Translations under genes and position numbers: made by a program | Shown: positions 34,960-42,856 of the stretch, one piece after another | Numbering within the stretch: position 1 is the stretch's first letter | Layout: each line of letters begins with the position of its first letter | Origin: JBAXBF01 sp034429745 | GTDB lineage: Bacteria > Chloroflexota > Anaerolineae > Anaerolineales > DRKV01 | NCBI GenBank assembly: GCA_034429745.1 | Contig: DAOUFY010000123.1 | Span: forward strand, 1-64,000 | Length of the DNA: 64,000 nucleotides | Direction: 5' to 3' | The notes under the pieces: generated by a model | Databases searched by the model: none | Told to the model about the DNA's origin: nothing | Seen by the model: only the letters and a program-made list of their open reading frames with translations

Positions 34960-35454
34960 CTAACCCTCGCTTTCGTACCCTAAGACCTCAAGCACCTTTT
35001 TATAAAAAACATCAAGATCTATCGGTAATCCTTCTTCGCCGGGGAAATACCTGCCCCGCGGCGTCCATTCCCCAAAAATCGTCTCTTTCCTTCCGTCTTC
35101 TTTTATTATCTGAGATAAAGAGAACACCTTGCAAAATTTTTTCCATATGAATAGTGTAGGCTTTTGCGGCGGATACAGCAAAGCAACAAAATAAGCTTCA
35201 CCGTGCTTCTGAGGAGGCGGTGGTATTATCAAGGCCGTTCTTGCCCCATTAGCGTGCTCGCGTATTTCAAAGCTCATGCCATCGGCAATTCTGCGCTCTT
35301 CGGGCTCCAACCTTTCTCCTACATGATCCCACCAAAATTGCAAAAAGTCAAGCTTATCTTGCTCTAAATAATAAAAAAAACGTTCTGTGTCACTTCGAAA
35401 AGCGCTTGGCAATGCCTTATAACTGAAAATATATTGTTGAGATTGCTTACCCAT
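34960..35454 (-). CDS. Conserved-type hypothetical protein
   Basis: A 164-residue soluble protein, rich in aromatic residues, with no signal peptide or membrane helix. Visible features are a proline run (IIPPPPQKHGEAYFVALLYPPQ) and a C-terminal FGEWTPRGRYFPGEEGLP segment. I do not recognise it. AAGGAG precedes the ATG, which overlaps the end of the upstream NmrA-like gene by eight bases, so it is translated as part of a three-gene operon. Confidence 0.55.
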   Translation of the reverse strand: MGKQSQQYIFSYKALPSAFRSDTERFFYYLEQDKLDFLQFWWDHVGERLEPEERRIADGMSFEIREHANGARTALIIPPPPQKHGEAYFVALLYPPQKPTLFIWKKFCKVFSLSQIIKEDGRKETIFGEWTPRGRYFPGEEGLPIDLDVFYKKVLEVLGYESEG

Positions 35455-36343
35455 ACTGCATCTCCTTAATTACCCGTTTCACAAAACTTCGAAAAGAAGT
35501 TGCCGGCCTTCCTAATAACCAACCCAATACATTGCTGTTTCCACAAAAGCCAAATTGCTCATAATATACAAACATTTTTTTTAGCGTTTCAAGCGCATAT
35601 TCTCCCAACCCATTTATACGTGCTTGCTTCTCCCACTCTGCTAAGTCTAACTTTTCGGCTTTTACTTCCCTGCCTAATTCCTCACTCAGCACTTGTGCAA
35701 CTTCTATTTGAGTCAAACACTCCGCTCCTGCCAGTTCATAAATCGCATCGCTATGCCTGTCTTCCATCATTACTTTGCTTGCGGCTTCGGCTACATCCAA
35801 TAAATCTACCATACCCAAACGGGTTGTTGGGGCATATGGCACTCGATAAATACCGTTTTGTGTAATTACTTGCCAATAAGCAAGAATATTTTGCATATAA
35901 GCAGCCGGCTGTAGTATTGTATAAGACAAACCACTCTCGAATATCTTCTCCTCAACCCGCATCTTTTGCCAATGATGGGGCATGGCTTCAACTTGCGGGT
36001 GCAGTACCGAATGATAGACTAATCGCCAAACATCATTGGCTTTTGCCGCATTCAGAAGCTTCTTTGCTATCGAGACTTCATCAGCACACATGTTTGGCGG
36101 AATATGATAAATAGTTTTCACTCCTTTGCACGCGCGTCTCAGATCTTCTTCTTGGTTTAAATCCCCTAAAACAACTTCATTTACCCCTAAGTCTTTTAAG
36201 TGCTCACCTGCCTGTGCATTGCGCACAAAAGCTCTTACACAAGCTTGTTTTTCCAATAACGCCTTAATAACGGCTCTTCCAGTTTTTCCGCTCGCTCCTG
36301 TAACCAGAATCATATCTTGCTCTGCCTTACAATCATTATTCAT
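35447..36343 (-). CDS. NmrA-like NAD(P)-binding SDR protein
   Basis: A 298-residue atypical short-chain dehydrogenase. The nucleotide motif is VTGASGKTG (about 14-22), followed by VRAFVRN and a GDLNQEEDL acidic loop typical of NmrA/QOR2-type proteins. The usual Tyr-x3-Lys pair is not evident, so it may be a redox sensor or quinone reductase-like protein. The start at 36343 is not certain; an internal ATG at 36313 begins right at the Rossmann strand as in most relatives. It heads a small operon with two unknown genes. Confidence 0.8.
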   Translation of the reverse strand: MNNDCKAEQDMILVTGASGKTGRAVIKALLEKQACVRAFVRNAQAGEHLKDLGVNEVVLGDLNQEEDLRRACKGVKTIYHIPPNMCADEVSIAKKLLNAAKANDVWRLVYHSVLHPQVEAMPHHWQKMRVEEKIFESGLSYTILQPAAYMQNILAYWQVITQNGIYRVPYAPTTRLGMVDLLDVAEAASKVMMEDRHSDAIYELAGAECLTQIEVAQVLSEELGREVKAEKLDLAEWEKQARINGLGEYALETLKKMFVYYEQFGFCGNSNVLGWLLGRPATSFRSFVKRVIKEMQYG

Positions 36344-36351
36344 TCAAACAG

Positions 36352-36380
36352 GCATCCGAAGCCTTTCCAGCTTCGGACGC
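36352..36380 (-). terminator. Terminator-like hairpin after the permease
   Basis: On the minus strand GCGTCCGAAG pairs with CTTCGGATGC (one G-U) across a nine-base loop, followed by CTGTTTG. It lies 36 bases past the permease stop codon and just before the NmrA-like gene, so it probably ends the catabolic operon transcript. The T run is poor, so termination may be partial. Confidence 0.6.
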
Positions 36381-36415
36381 CTTTATCAATAATATAATGA
36401 ATATCTAAACCCAGA

Positions 36416-37831
36416 TTACTGGTTGAGGACATCCGCCCGCACTTCAGGGGCTTTGAAAACCAAAGTGATTAAGTTCATAATGATGCCTACAACCGCACCA
36501 GTCGCAATGGCCGGCCAACCATTGGGGAACACACCCTGCAGCAATGGAATGGGCAGGAATCCATTGGGGAACCCAATGTTGCCGCCGATGCCTATAATGA
36601 GAATAGTCGCACCAATGGCTAAGTGCTTGGGATCATAAAGGTTGACCTTCTCTGCCATCATGAGCGCGATACCTTGCATACCAATCACACCAAACAGGTA
36701 GATGGCTAGACCACCTGATACTGCGGTGGGAATGGAAGCAATAGCTTCAGCTAAAGGTCCTATGAAGCCTAAAATGATGGCAATAACACCGGCCGTGATG
36801 AGAGCGGGCCCAGAGTAGTTGCGGGTGATCACCATGAGCGAGTTGTTCTCACCATAGTTTGTACCTGCGGTTGAGCCAAACAGACCGTTGATGAAGTCAT
36901 CCAAGCCATCAAGCATTAGGTTCAAGCCAATATACTGAGCTAAATTATAGCGCGGCTTGCCCAATAAATCAGCTAAGTGATCCACATAAAGGCTGATCTG
37001 ATAGAGGTGTGCGGTCGATTCTGGAATGGTAGCAATTGCCATAATACCTACACCCACAATGACAGTTGCCGTCAAGGGATCGCCAAACGAGGGGAAGTTA
37101 ATTTGCGGTGCTCGCAGAAAAGCCTCCTTGCCAAACGCAGCAAAATTAACTAATCCTAAAGGAATAGCCACAATGTAACCAATAATAGCGGCTAAAAGAA
37201 TAGGCAGCATGCCGATGAAGCCTTTGCCCTGCAAATACACAGAGAGAATGAACGCTGCCAAGAGGGTAACTACCGCAGCAGTCCACCACTTTAATTGCAT
37301 TGCCGGCTCTGTAACCCCACAGCAAGTTCCTGCAGACATTCCCAAAGCTGCTGCGCCTAAACCAATACCAATCGTGCAGGCAACGGGACCAGTTACAATC
37401 GGGGGCAGTACATAATCTAACGCTTCTTTACCTCCAGAGATACGAATGATTAAGCCTACAATGATGTTGATGATGCCGGTTGCGATAAAACCTGCCACAA
37501 CGACTGAAATTACCTCTGGTGGCGCCACTGGAGCATCCGCAGGAACCCCTTTAGCTGCCATAATACCCGCAACCGCCGTGATATAGCTGAAGCTTGAGCC
37601 ATAGTATAATGGAATATATTTGCCAATGCTCAGTTTCGCTCCAATCAGTGTTACTACTGTGCCTAAACCTGTAATGGTCAATACCGTGCTTACAGGGAAC
37701 TTCATAAGAATAGCGCATAACACTGTAGCCGGGAACATGGTCAAGACGTGCTGCAAACCAAGCAGAACCATCTGCCCAAATGGGGGAGTATCATTTGGTA
37801 GATAACCCATGACTTTTGTTTCTGTAGCCAT
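36416..37831 (-). CDS. NCS2 family uracil/xanthine (nucleobase) permease
   Basis: A 471-residue membrane transporter with about 14 hydrophobic segments. QHVLTMFP in the first helix and the NAT-type signature region (NYGENNSLMVIT, about 310) place it in the nucleobase-cation symporter-2 family that imports uracil, xanthine or urate by proton symport. AAGGAAGG precedes the ATG. It is the last gene of the molybdenum hydroxylase/FdrA operon, separated from it by a 284-base leader. The context points to a purine or other N-heterocycle as substrate. Confidence 0.9.
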   Translation of the reverse strand: MATETKVMGYLPNDTPPFGQMVLLGLQHVLTMFPATVLCAILMKFPVSTVLTITGLGTVVTLIGAKLSIGKYIPLYYGSSFSYITAVAGIMAAKGVPADAPVAPPEVISVVVAGFIATGIINIIVGLIIRISGGKEALDYVLPPIVTGPVACTIGIGLGAAALGMSAGTCCGVTEPAMQLKWWTAAVVTLLAAFILSVYLQGKGFIGMLPILLAAIIGYIVAIPLGLVNFAAFGKEAFLRAPQINFPSFGDPLTATVIVGVGIMAIATIPESTAHLYQISLYVDHLADLLGKPRYNLAQYIGLNLMLDGLDDFINGLFGSTAGTNYGENNSLMVITRNYSGPALITAGVIAIILGFIGPLAEAIASIPTAVSGGLAIYLFGVIGMQGIALMMAEKVNLYDPKHLAIGATILIIGIGGNIGFPNGFLPIPLLQGVFPNGWPAIATGAVVGIIMNLITLVFKAPEVRADVLNQ

Positions 37832-38115
37832 ACTAATCCTTCCTTTTCTAAAAAACTTTTAATTTCAGAACACCACTTAATAATAATTTTGATACTTGAA
37901 TAACCTCTCAACCGCGTCGGCATCAGTTTGGGTAATAAACCCTCCTTTCTGCCCCGCTCCTAGGCGGCATGACAATTATTGCAGCTCACCTAGAAAATAC
38001 ACAGCATTTGCTTTCCTCTTATTTGATACATCACCTCCTTTCACATATTACCCTCTGATCTCTTTCCAGATTCAGATAGTAAAACCAGCTTGATTATGTC
38101 CACCACAACGCCTAT
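37832..38115 (-). promoter_or_regulatory. Structured leader upstream of the permease
   Basis: This 284-base gap has no ORF. Read on the minus strand, CTAGGTG pairs with CGCCTAG (one G-U) around a 20-base loop, about 150 bases upstream of the permease ATG. A second hairpin GGG-tttatta-CCC follows, then GATGCCGACGCGG and TTGAGAGGTT. The purine-rich AGGAGCGGGGCAGAAAGGAGGG stretch between helices looks like a conserved RNA core. It matches no riboswitch class I can name. A leader RNA controlling a nucleobase transporter is plausible but unproven. Confidence 0.35.
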
Positions 38116-38256
38116 TTACTGCTTAAACAAATAGGCAATAATACCAAGGATCAACAGAGCGGGAACAATATACATAATGACCCGCGCTTCTTGGGTTTGA
38201 AGCAGATTGATATTTTGGCTGCCCTTGGATGCTTTTTCCATTTCCTTATTTGCCAT
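38116..38256 (-). CDS. 46-residue membrane micro-protein copying the CoxG tail
   Basis: A 46-residue ORF reading MANKEMEKASKGSQNINLLQ then TQEARVIMYIVPALLILGIIAYLFKQ. Its last 26 residues closely match the C-terminal membrane anchor of the adjacent CoxG-like protein (SQEARVIMYVVPAIIILGILAYLL). GAGGAG lies 11 bases before the ATG, and the ORF sits in the operon between CoxG and the permease. It is therefore probably a real gene made by partial duplication. It may anchor or pair with the CoxG-like protein. A pseudogene remnant is the alternative, but the ribosome site and intact ends argue against it. Confidence 0.7.
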   Translation of the reverse strand: MANKEMEKASKGSQNINLLQTQEARVIMYIVPALLILGIIAYLFKQ

Positions 38257-38383
38257 AACCAACAAAACTCCTCTAAAATTATTAAATTATTTTATTTATA
38301 CAGGTAAAGAAAGACGTCTCCAGTTATACTTTTACTTTCAGCCCTGTATTAAACCAAATTCACTTACCTCTTTTGCCCATATC

Positions 38384-39016
38384 CTATTTTGGCAAATTCG
38401 ATAACAAGTAGGCTAAAATACCCAGTATAATAATAGCCGGCACCACATACATGATCACGCGCGCTTCCTGAGATTGCAAAACGTTTTTACCCACATCCTT
38501 TGCCACTGCTGCAGCAAATTCAGCTTCTGAAGGGGGTTTATATTCCGCCGCCCGCCCTTCTGCTTTAGCGGCTATTCGCTCTTGCAGGGCTTTATCCAAC
38601 GATTCAAAAGCCTGTCGGATCATGCTCTTTGCCACACTATCTATCATCCGCTGTCCTACACTGGCTAGTGTACCTCCAAGCTGCAGCTCACCTTCATACT
38701 TCATTAAAGTTGTGCCATCAGCTTGCGCAATAAACTTCACATTACCCGAACCTTTTACAAATCCCGGCGCTCCCTTTCCATCTACCGTCAATGTGCAGCT
38801 CTCAGGAGGTACTTCATTGGAAATCAACAATTTCCCATCAAATACACCCGAAACAGGTCCAACCCGTACAAACATTTTGCCTTCATATTCATTTTTGCCT
38901 ATTAATGTAAGGCTTTGCGTACCAGGTAAAGCACTTGCTAAGACGTTGGGATCATAAAACATCTCCCAAACCTCTGCTTGCGGACCATTAAACACATGTT
39001 CACCTTCTAATTTCAT
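38384..39016 (-). CDS. CoxG-like SRPBCC protein with C-terminal membrane anchor
   Basis: A 210-residue protein of the CoxG family: an SRPBCC lipid/ligand-binding fold (about 1-145, beginning MKLEGEHVFNGPQAEVWEMFYDPNVLASALPG) and one C-terminal helix (about 185-205). In carboxydotrophs CoxG recruits CO dehydrogenase to the membrane; here it follows a related molybdenum hydroxylase. It lies 39 bases after the large subunit gene. A shortened copy of its tail is encoded downstream. Confidence 0.88.
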   Translation of the reverse strand: MKLEGEHVFNGPQAEVWEMFYDPNVLASALPGTQSLTLIGKNEYEGKMFVRVGPVSGVFDGKLLISNEVPPESCTLTVDGKGAPGFVKGSGNVKFIAQADGTTLMKYEGELQLGGTLASVGQRMIDSVAKSMIRQAFESLDKALQERIAAKAEGRAAEYKPPSEAEFAAAVAKDVGKNVLQSQEARVIMYVVPAIIILGILAYLLSNLPK

Positions 39017-39055
39017 AATAAAAACCTACCTAATTCTTTTATGTTTATGCATTAA

Positions 39056-41398
39056 TTATTGTTTTTGTTGTACAAGCTGCCATAAACGGCACGGATCCAG
39101 TGGCGATTCTAATATCTCCACTCCTTCATCCTTCAGCGCATTTTCAACAGCGGAGGCGAATGCCGCCGGCGTTGGAATTGCACCGGCTTCGCCAATTCCC
39201 TTCGCACCTAATTGGTTCAAGGGAGATGGAGTGGACAAGTGGGCTAATTCCATCTTGGGTGGCATATCCGTTGATACCGGCAGCAAATAATCCATCAGTG
39301 AAGCATTAAGCAGCTGACCGTTCTCGTCATACACCATCCGTTCATAAAATGAATTGCCAATCCCCATAGATACGCCCCCCATAATCTGACCATCCAGGAT
39401 CAGCGGATTGATCACTGTACCGCAATCATGGGCAATAACAAAGCGTTTAATCTGCACTAAGAAAGTCTCCGGATCAACTTCAACAATCATAGCTACAGCG
39501 CCTTGCCCTGTTGCACCATGCGGCGGTCCATAAAATGCAGTTGCTTCTAAGCCGGGTTCCATATTGGGATCAATCGTGCCGCGCGTTGGGTTCGCCCGCA
39601 TTGCCAATTCTCCCAAAGTAACGAATTTGCTAGGTACATCGGCTATACGCACTACACCATCGGCTAATTCCAACTCTTCTACTGGCGCACCCAAGACGCT
39701 GCTGGCTATTTGCAGCGCTTTATTCCGTACTTTGGTTGCGGCGGAATATATTGCATTGCCTGCCACTGTTGCTCCGCGGCTGGCAAAAGTCCCCGCTCCC
39801 CAATGGAAATGTCCTGTATCACCTGTAATAACGCGTACATCCCTTACGCTTACACCTAGCTGTTCCGCTACAAGTTGCGCAAAGGAAGTAAAATGCCCTT
39901 GTCCTTGGGTACTGATGCCAGTTACTACAGTAACTTTGCCACCGCCATCTACATTAACCCGCGCTCCTTCATACGGACCAACGGCAGTCCCTTCTACAAA
40001 GCATACTACCCCTATGCCTACCTTTTTGCCTTCTGCTCTCAAACGCGGTTGTTCCTCTTTGATAAATTTTTCGTAGCCAATAATCTCTACCGCTTTCTTA
40101 AGCGTTGCAGGATAGTTGCCACTATCTAACACGTTCTCAACAAAATCTTGCCCAATTATCCCTGTCTTATAAGGGAATTGATTAGGCTGAATCATGTTCT
40201 TTAAGCGCAGCTCAACCGGGTCTATGTTCAATTCTCTTGCGGCAATATCTATCATCCTTTCCATAACATAGACGCCATACATCCTGCCCGCACCGCGTAC
40301 CGGGGTTACGACCATTTTATTTGTAAAGACCATAATGACCCGCGTGTAGAAATTAGGAATGTCATACGAGCCGGTGGTGTGGGTTTGCGTGTTTAGCGGT
40401 ACCGTCATTCCGTACGGGTCATAAGCTCCCGTATTATGATAAAATACGTCCTTCAAGCCCAAAATGCGCCCATCTTTCGTCAGGGCAATTTCTACATCAT
40501 GAATTTGGTCACGCTCCGACGTCGTCGCTAAGAAATTTTCTCGTCGATCCTCTACCCATTTAATAGGACGTTTGAGCTTCATGGAGATCCACGGTAAAAG
40601 CACATCATCTGCCTGAGATGTCATAATCTTAGGCCCAAAACCGCCTCCCACAAAGGGGGTAATCAACCGTACTTGCGAGGCAGCCAAGCCTAAATTAGCG
40701 GCGATAGTATTGCGCAGAGGGATAGGTGCTTGACAATTGCTCCAGCAAGTCATGGTTTGTGTCTTTTCATCCCAATCCACGATAAAGCCGCGGTTTTCCA
40801 TAGCACCCGATGCGCCTCGGTCAATATAAAAGCGCCGCTTTATCACGACATCTGCTTTAGCTGCAGCCTCTGCATAATTTCCATGTTCTTGCTGCACATC
40901 AGCAGCAAGGTTTGTGCCTAAATCATCATGCACCAACGGCGAATTAGGCTCTAAAGCCTTTTCAAGATCCGTTACCGCCGGTAATGGCTCTAAATCTACA
41001 ATTATGTCTGCCAAGGCGTCCTCAGCAATATAGCGGCTTTCTGCAATAACCACCGCTAAAGGTTCGCCGGAAAAGCGCACCTTATCCTTAGCAATCGGTG
41101 GCAATGGTCTAGCATTGAACTTCGCTCCCGCTATGGCTAAAGGTGGCGGCACTTGCAGAGGACCTACATGCCAGTAGTCTCCAAAATCCTCTGCTGTATA
41201 TACAGCTACAACCCCAGGACGCTGTTTAGCTGCCGAAGTATCAATGGATTTAATTCGCGCATGCGCATAATCACTGCGCAAAAAAGCCGCATGCAGCATG
41301 CCCGGCAGATGAATATCATCTAGAAACAAAGCACTGCCGCTTAATAATTGCGCATCTTCGTTTCGGGTTATTCGTTGTCCAATTATTTTGTACGACAT
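39056..41398 (-). CDS. Molybdenum hydroxylase large subunit (xanthine dehydrogenase/CODH family)
   Basis: A 780-residue molybdopterin-binding subunit. The domain begins IGQRITRNEDAQLLSG, and VGGGFGPK and the terminal GEAGAIPTPAAF (catalytic Glu near 736) are present. The loop that reads AYRCSFR in true form I CO dehydrogenase reads VRGAGR here (near 360), so CO oxidation by a Cys-bound Cu site is not expected. A xanthine- or other N-heterocycle-hydroxylase is more likely, in keeping with the nucleobase permease. It lies 14 bases after the 2Fe-2S subunit gene; GAGGT precedes the ATG. Confidence 0.92.
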   Translation of the reverse strand: MSYKIIGQRITRNEDAQLLSGSALFLDDIHLPGMLHAAFLRSDYAHARIKSIDTSAAKQRPGVVAVYTAEDFGDYWHVGPLQVPPPLAIAGAKFNARPLPPIAKDKVRFSGEPLAVVIAESRYIAEDALADIIVDLEPLPAVTDLEKALEPNSPLVHDDLGTNLAADVQQEHGNYAEAAAKADVVIKRRFYIDRGASGAMENRGFIVDWDEKTQTMTCWSNCQAPIPLRNTIAANLGLAASQVRLITPFVGGGFGPKIMTSQADDVLLPWISMKLKRPIKWVEDRRENFLATTSERDQIHDVEIALTKDGRILGLKDVFYHNTGAYDPYGMTVPLNTQTHTTGSYDIPNFYTRVIMVFTNKMVVTPVRGAGRMYGVYVMERMIDIAARELNIDPVELRLKNMIQPNQFPYKTGIIGQDFVENVLDSGNYPATLKKAVEIIGYEKFIKEEQPRLRAEGKKVGIGVVCFVEGTAVGPYEGARVNVDGGGKVTVVTGISTQGQGHFTSFAQLVAEQLGVSVRDVRVITGDTGHFHWGAGTFASRGATVAGNAIYSAATKVRNKALQIASSVLGAPVEELELADGVVRIADVPSKFVTLGELAMRANPTRGTIDPNMEPGLEATAFYGPPHGATGQGAVAMIVEVDPETFLVQIKRFVIAHDCGTVINPLILDGQIMGGVSMGIGNSFYERMVYDENGQLLNASLMDYLLPVSTDMPPKMELAHLSTPSPLNQLGAKGIGEAGAIPTPAAFASAVENALKDEGVEILESPLDPCRLWQLVQQKQ

Positions 41399-41412
41399 AG
41401 GATTACCTCACA

Positions 41413-41901
41413 CTATGCTTTCTTAGCCGCAGCTAATTTCTGAGCAGCCAATTCCACTGAATCAATGATGAACTCATAGCCGGTGCAGCGGCAAATATTG
41501 CCGCTAATTGCTTCTCTAATCTCTTCCCGCGAGGGATGAGGATTTTCTTCAAGGAAAGCAGTTACCGTCATGAGAAAACCGGGTGTGCAAAAACCACATT
41601 GCAAACCATGCTTTTCACGAAAAGCTTCCTGAATTGTGTGCAGATGATCCTTGTCGCCTAAGCTTTCGACAGTACGCACTTCATGATTATTTGCCTGTAC
41701 TGCAAACATTAAACAAGAACGCACTGGCTTTCCATCAAAAAGAACAGTACAAGCTCCGCACACGCCGTGTTCACATCCAACGTGCGTTCCTGTCAATCCA
41801 AGCTCATGACGGATGAAATCGCTTAATAACATCCGCGCCTCTACATTGCGTTCATAAATCGTGCCATTTACATTGACTTTAACAGGGTAAAGCTTACTCA
41901 T
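41413..41901 (-). CDS. Molybdenum hydroxylase 2Fe-2S small subunit
   Basis: A 162-residue electron-transfer subunit with two [2Fe-2S] sites: the plant-type GCEHGVCGACTV...SC set and the helical CGFCTPGF...CRCTGY set. ATG 41901 is chosen because AAGGAGG stands 5 bases upstream; the FAD subunit stop is at 41903, so the two genes abut. It passes electrons from the Mo centre to FAD. Confidence 0.95.
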   Translation of the reverse strand: MSKLYPVKVNVNGTIYERNVEARMLLSDFIRHELGLTGTHVGCEHGVCGACTVLFDGKPVRSCLMFAVQANNHEVRTVESLGDKDHLHTIQEAFREKHGLQCGFCTPGFLMTVTAFLEENPHPSREEIREAISGNICRCTGYEFIIDSVELAAQKLAAAKKA

Positions 41902-41902
41902 C

Positions 41903-42781
41903 TTAACCTCCTTGAGCAGCACGCGCAAAGGCTACTTTCAGCGTATGTTGGACCAGCACTTTGGCTAAATGCCGCCGATATTCAGCTGTCGCGTGAATAT
42001 CTGATCCCGGATCGATCTCTTTGGCAGCTTGTTCCGCTGCAGCTCGTATCCCTTCTTCTGATGGCTTTTGCCCAATTAAAAGCTGTGCTGCTTGTGGCAC
42101 TGCTAGGGGTGTTTCTCCTACAGCAGAAAGCACCATCCTTGCAGCTTTGCAAGCACCCTTTTCATCCAACGTTACTACCGTAGAACATCCGACTAACGAC
42201 GTTGCACCTTTCTGGCGGGCTACATGCTGATAGCACGTGCCTGTACGCGGCGGTAAAGGCGGTATAGCTATCTCCACCAGCATTTCGCCCGGGTCCACTG
42301 CCGGCGTGAAAGGTCCCATAAAAAAGTCTTCTGCAGCTACCCAGCGTTCTGCGCTCTTGCTTTTCACCAACAACTTAGCTTGCAGAGCCAAAACTAAACC
42401 CGGAGCTTGCCCAGCCGGGTCTGCATGAGCAACTGCCCCTCCAAACGTACCCCGATTCCGTATCTGTGGATGGGCTACGTGGGGCATTGCCTCATGAATC
42501 AAAGGTGCCTTCTTCTCAATTAAAGGGTCATGCTCAACAGTGCTTGAGCGTGTCATCGTCCCTATCAACAACCCGCCATCTGCAGCAGGTTTAATATAAA
42601 ATAATTCGCTGATATTGTTTAAGTCAACTAGCGCAGCTGGTTGCGCCATCCGGAAATTCATTGCCGCCACTAGGCTTTGACCTCCGGCCAGCACTTTACC
42701 GTCATATCCAAGTTGCGCCAGCGTATCCAAAGCCTCTTCAAGTGAAGTCGGTGCATAATAATCAAATGGAGCTGGCTTCAT
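41903..42781 (-). CDS. Molybdenum hydroxylase FAD (medium) subunit
   Basis: A 292-residue FAD-binding subunit. AGGQSLVAAMNFRM (near 33-46) and RNRGTFGGAVAHADPAG (near 104-120) are the two flavin motifs of the xanthine dehydrogenase/CO dehydrogenase family; a C-terminal CO_deh_flav domain follows. ATG 42781 is chosen because AGGAGG lies 9 bases upstream. First gene of the medium-small-large set, 75 bases after the cyclase-family gene. Confidence 0.93.
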   Translation of the reverse strand: MKPAPFDYYAPTSLEEALDTLAQLGYDGKVLAGGQSLVAAMNFRMAQPAALVDLNNISELFYIKPAADGGLLIGTMTRSSTVEHDPLIEKKAPLIHEAMPHVAHPQIRNRGTFGGAVAHADPAGQAPGLVLALQAKLLVKSKSAERWVAAEDFFMGPFTPAVDPGEMLVEIAIPPLPPRTGTCYQHVARQKGATSLVGCSTVVTLDEKGACKAARMVLSAVGETPLAVPQAAQLLIGQKPSEEGIRAAAEQAAKEIDPGSDIHATAEYRRHLAKVLVQHTLKVAFARAAQGG

Positions 42782-42856
42782 AGTTCGATGCCTCCTTAAC
42801 TTCCTCAAGGAGGCTTAGCAAGACCATCTCTAAGCCTCCTTTGATAACACTCGTTC

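Noticed and set aside
38257..38383. Large ATACAGG/CCTGTAT inverted pair between CoxG and the micro-protein
   Set aside because: The arms are seven bases and about 40 bases apart, with no good extension of the stem, so I do not call it a terminator.
39056..41398. Form I carbon monoxide dehydrogenase (coxL)
   Set aside because: The CoxG-like neighbour suggests it, but the active loop reads VRGAGR rather than AYRCSFR, so the Cu-binding Cys is missing.
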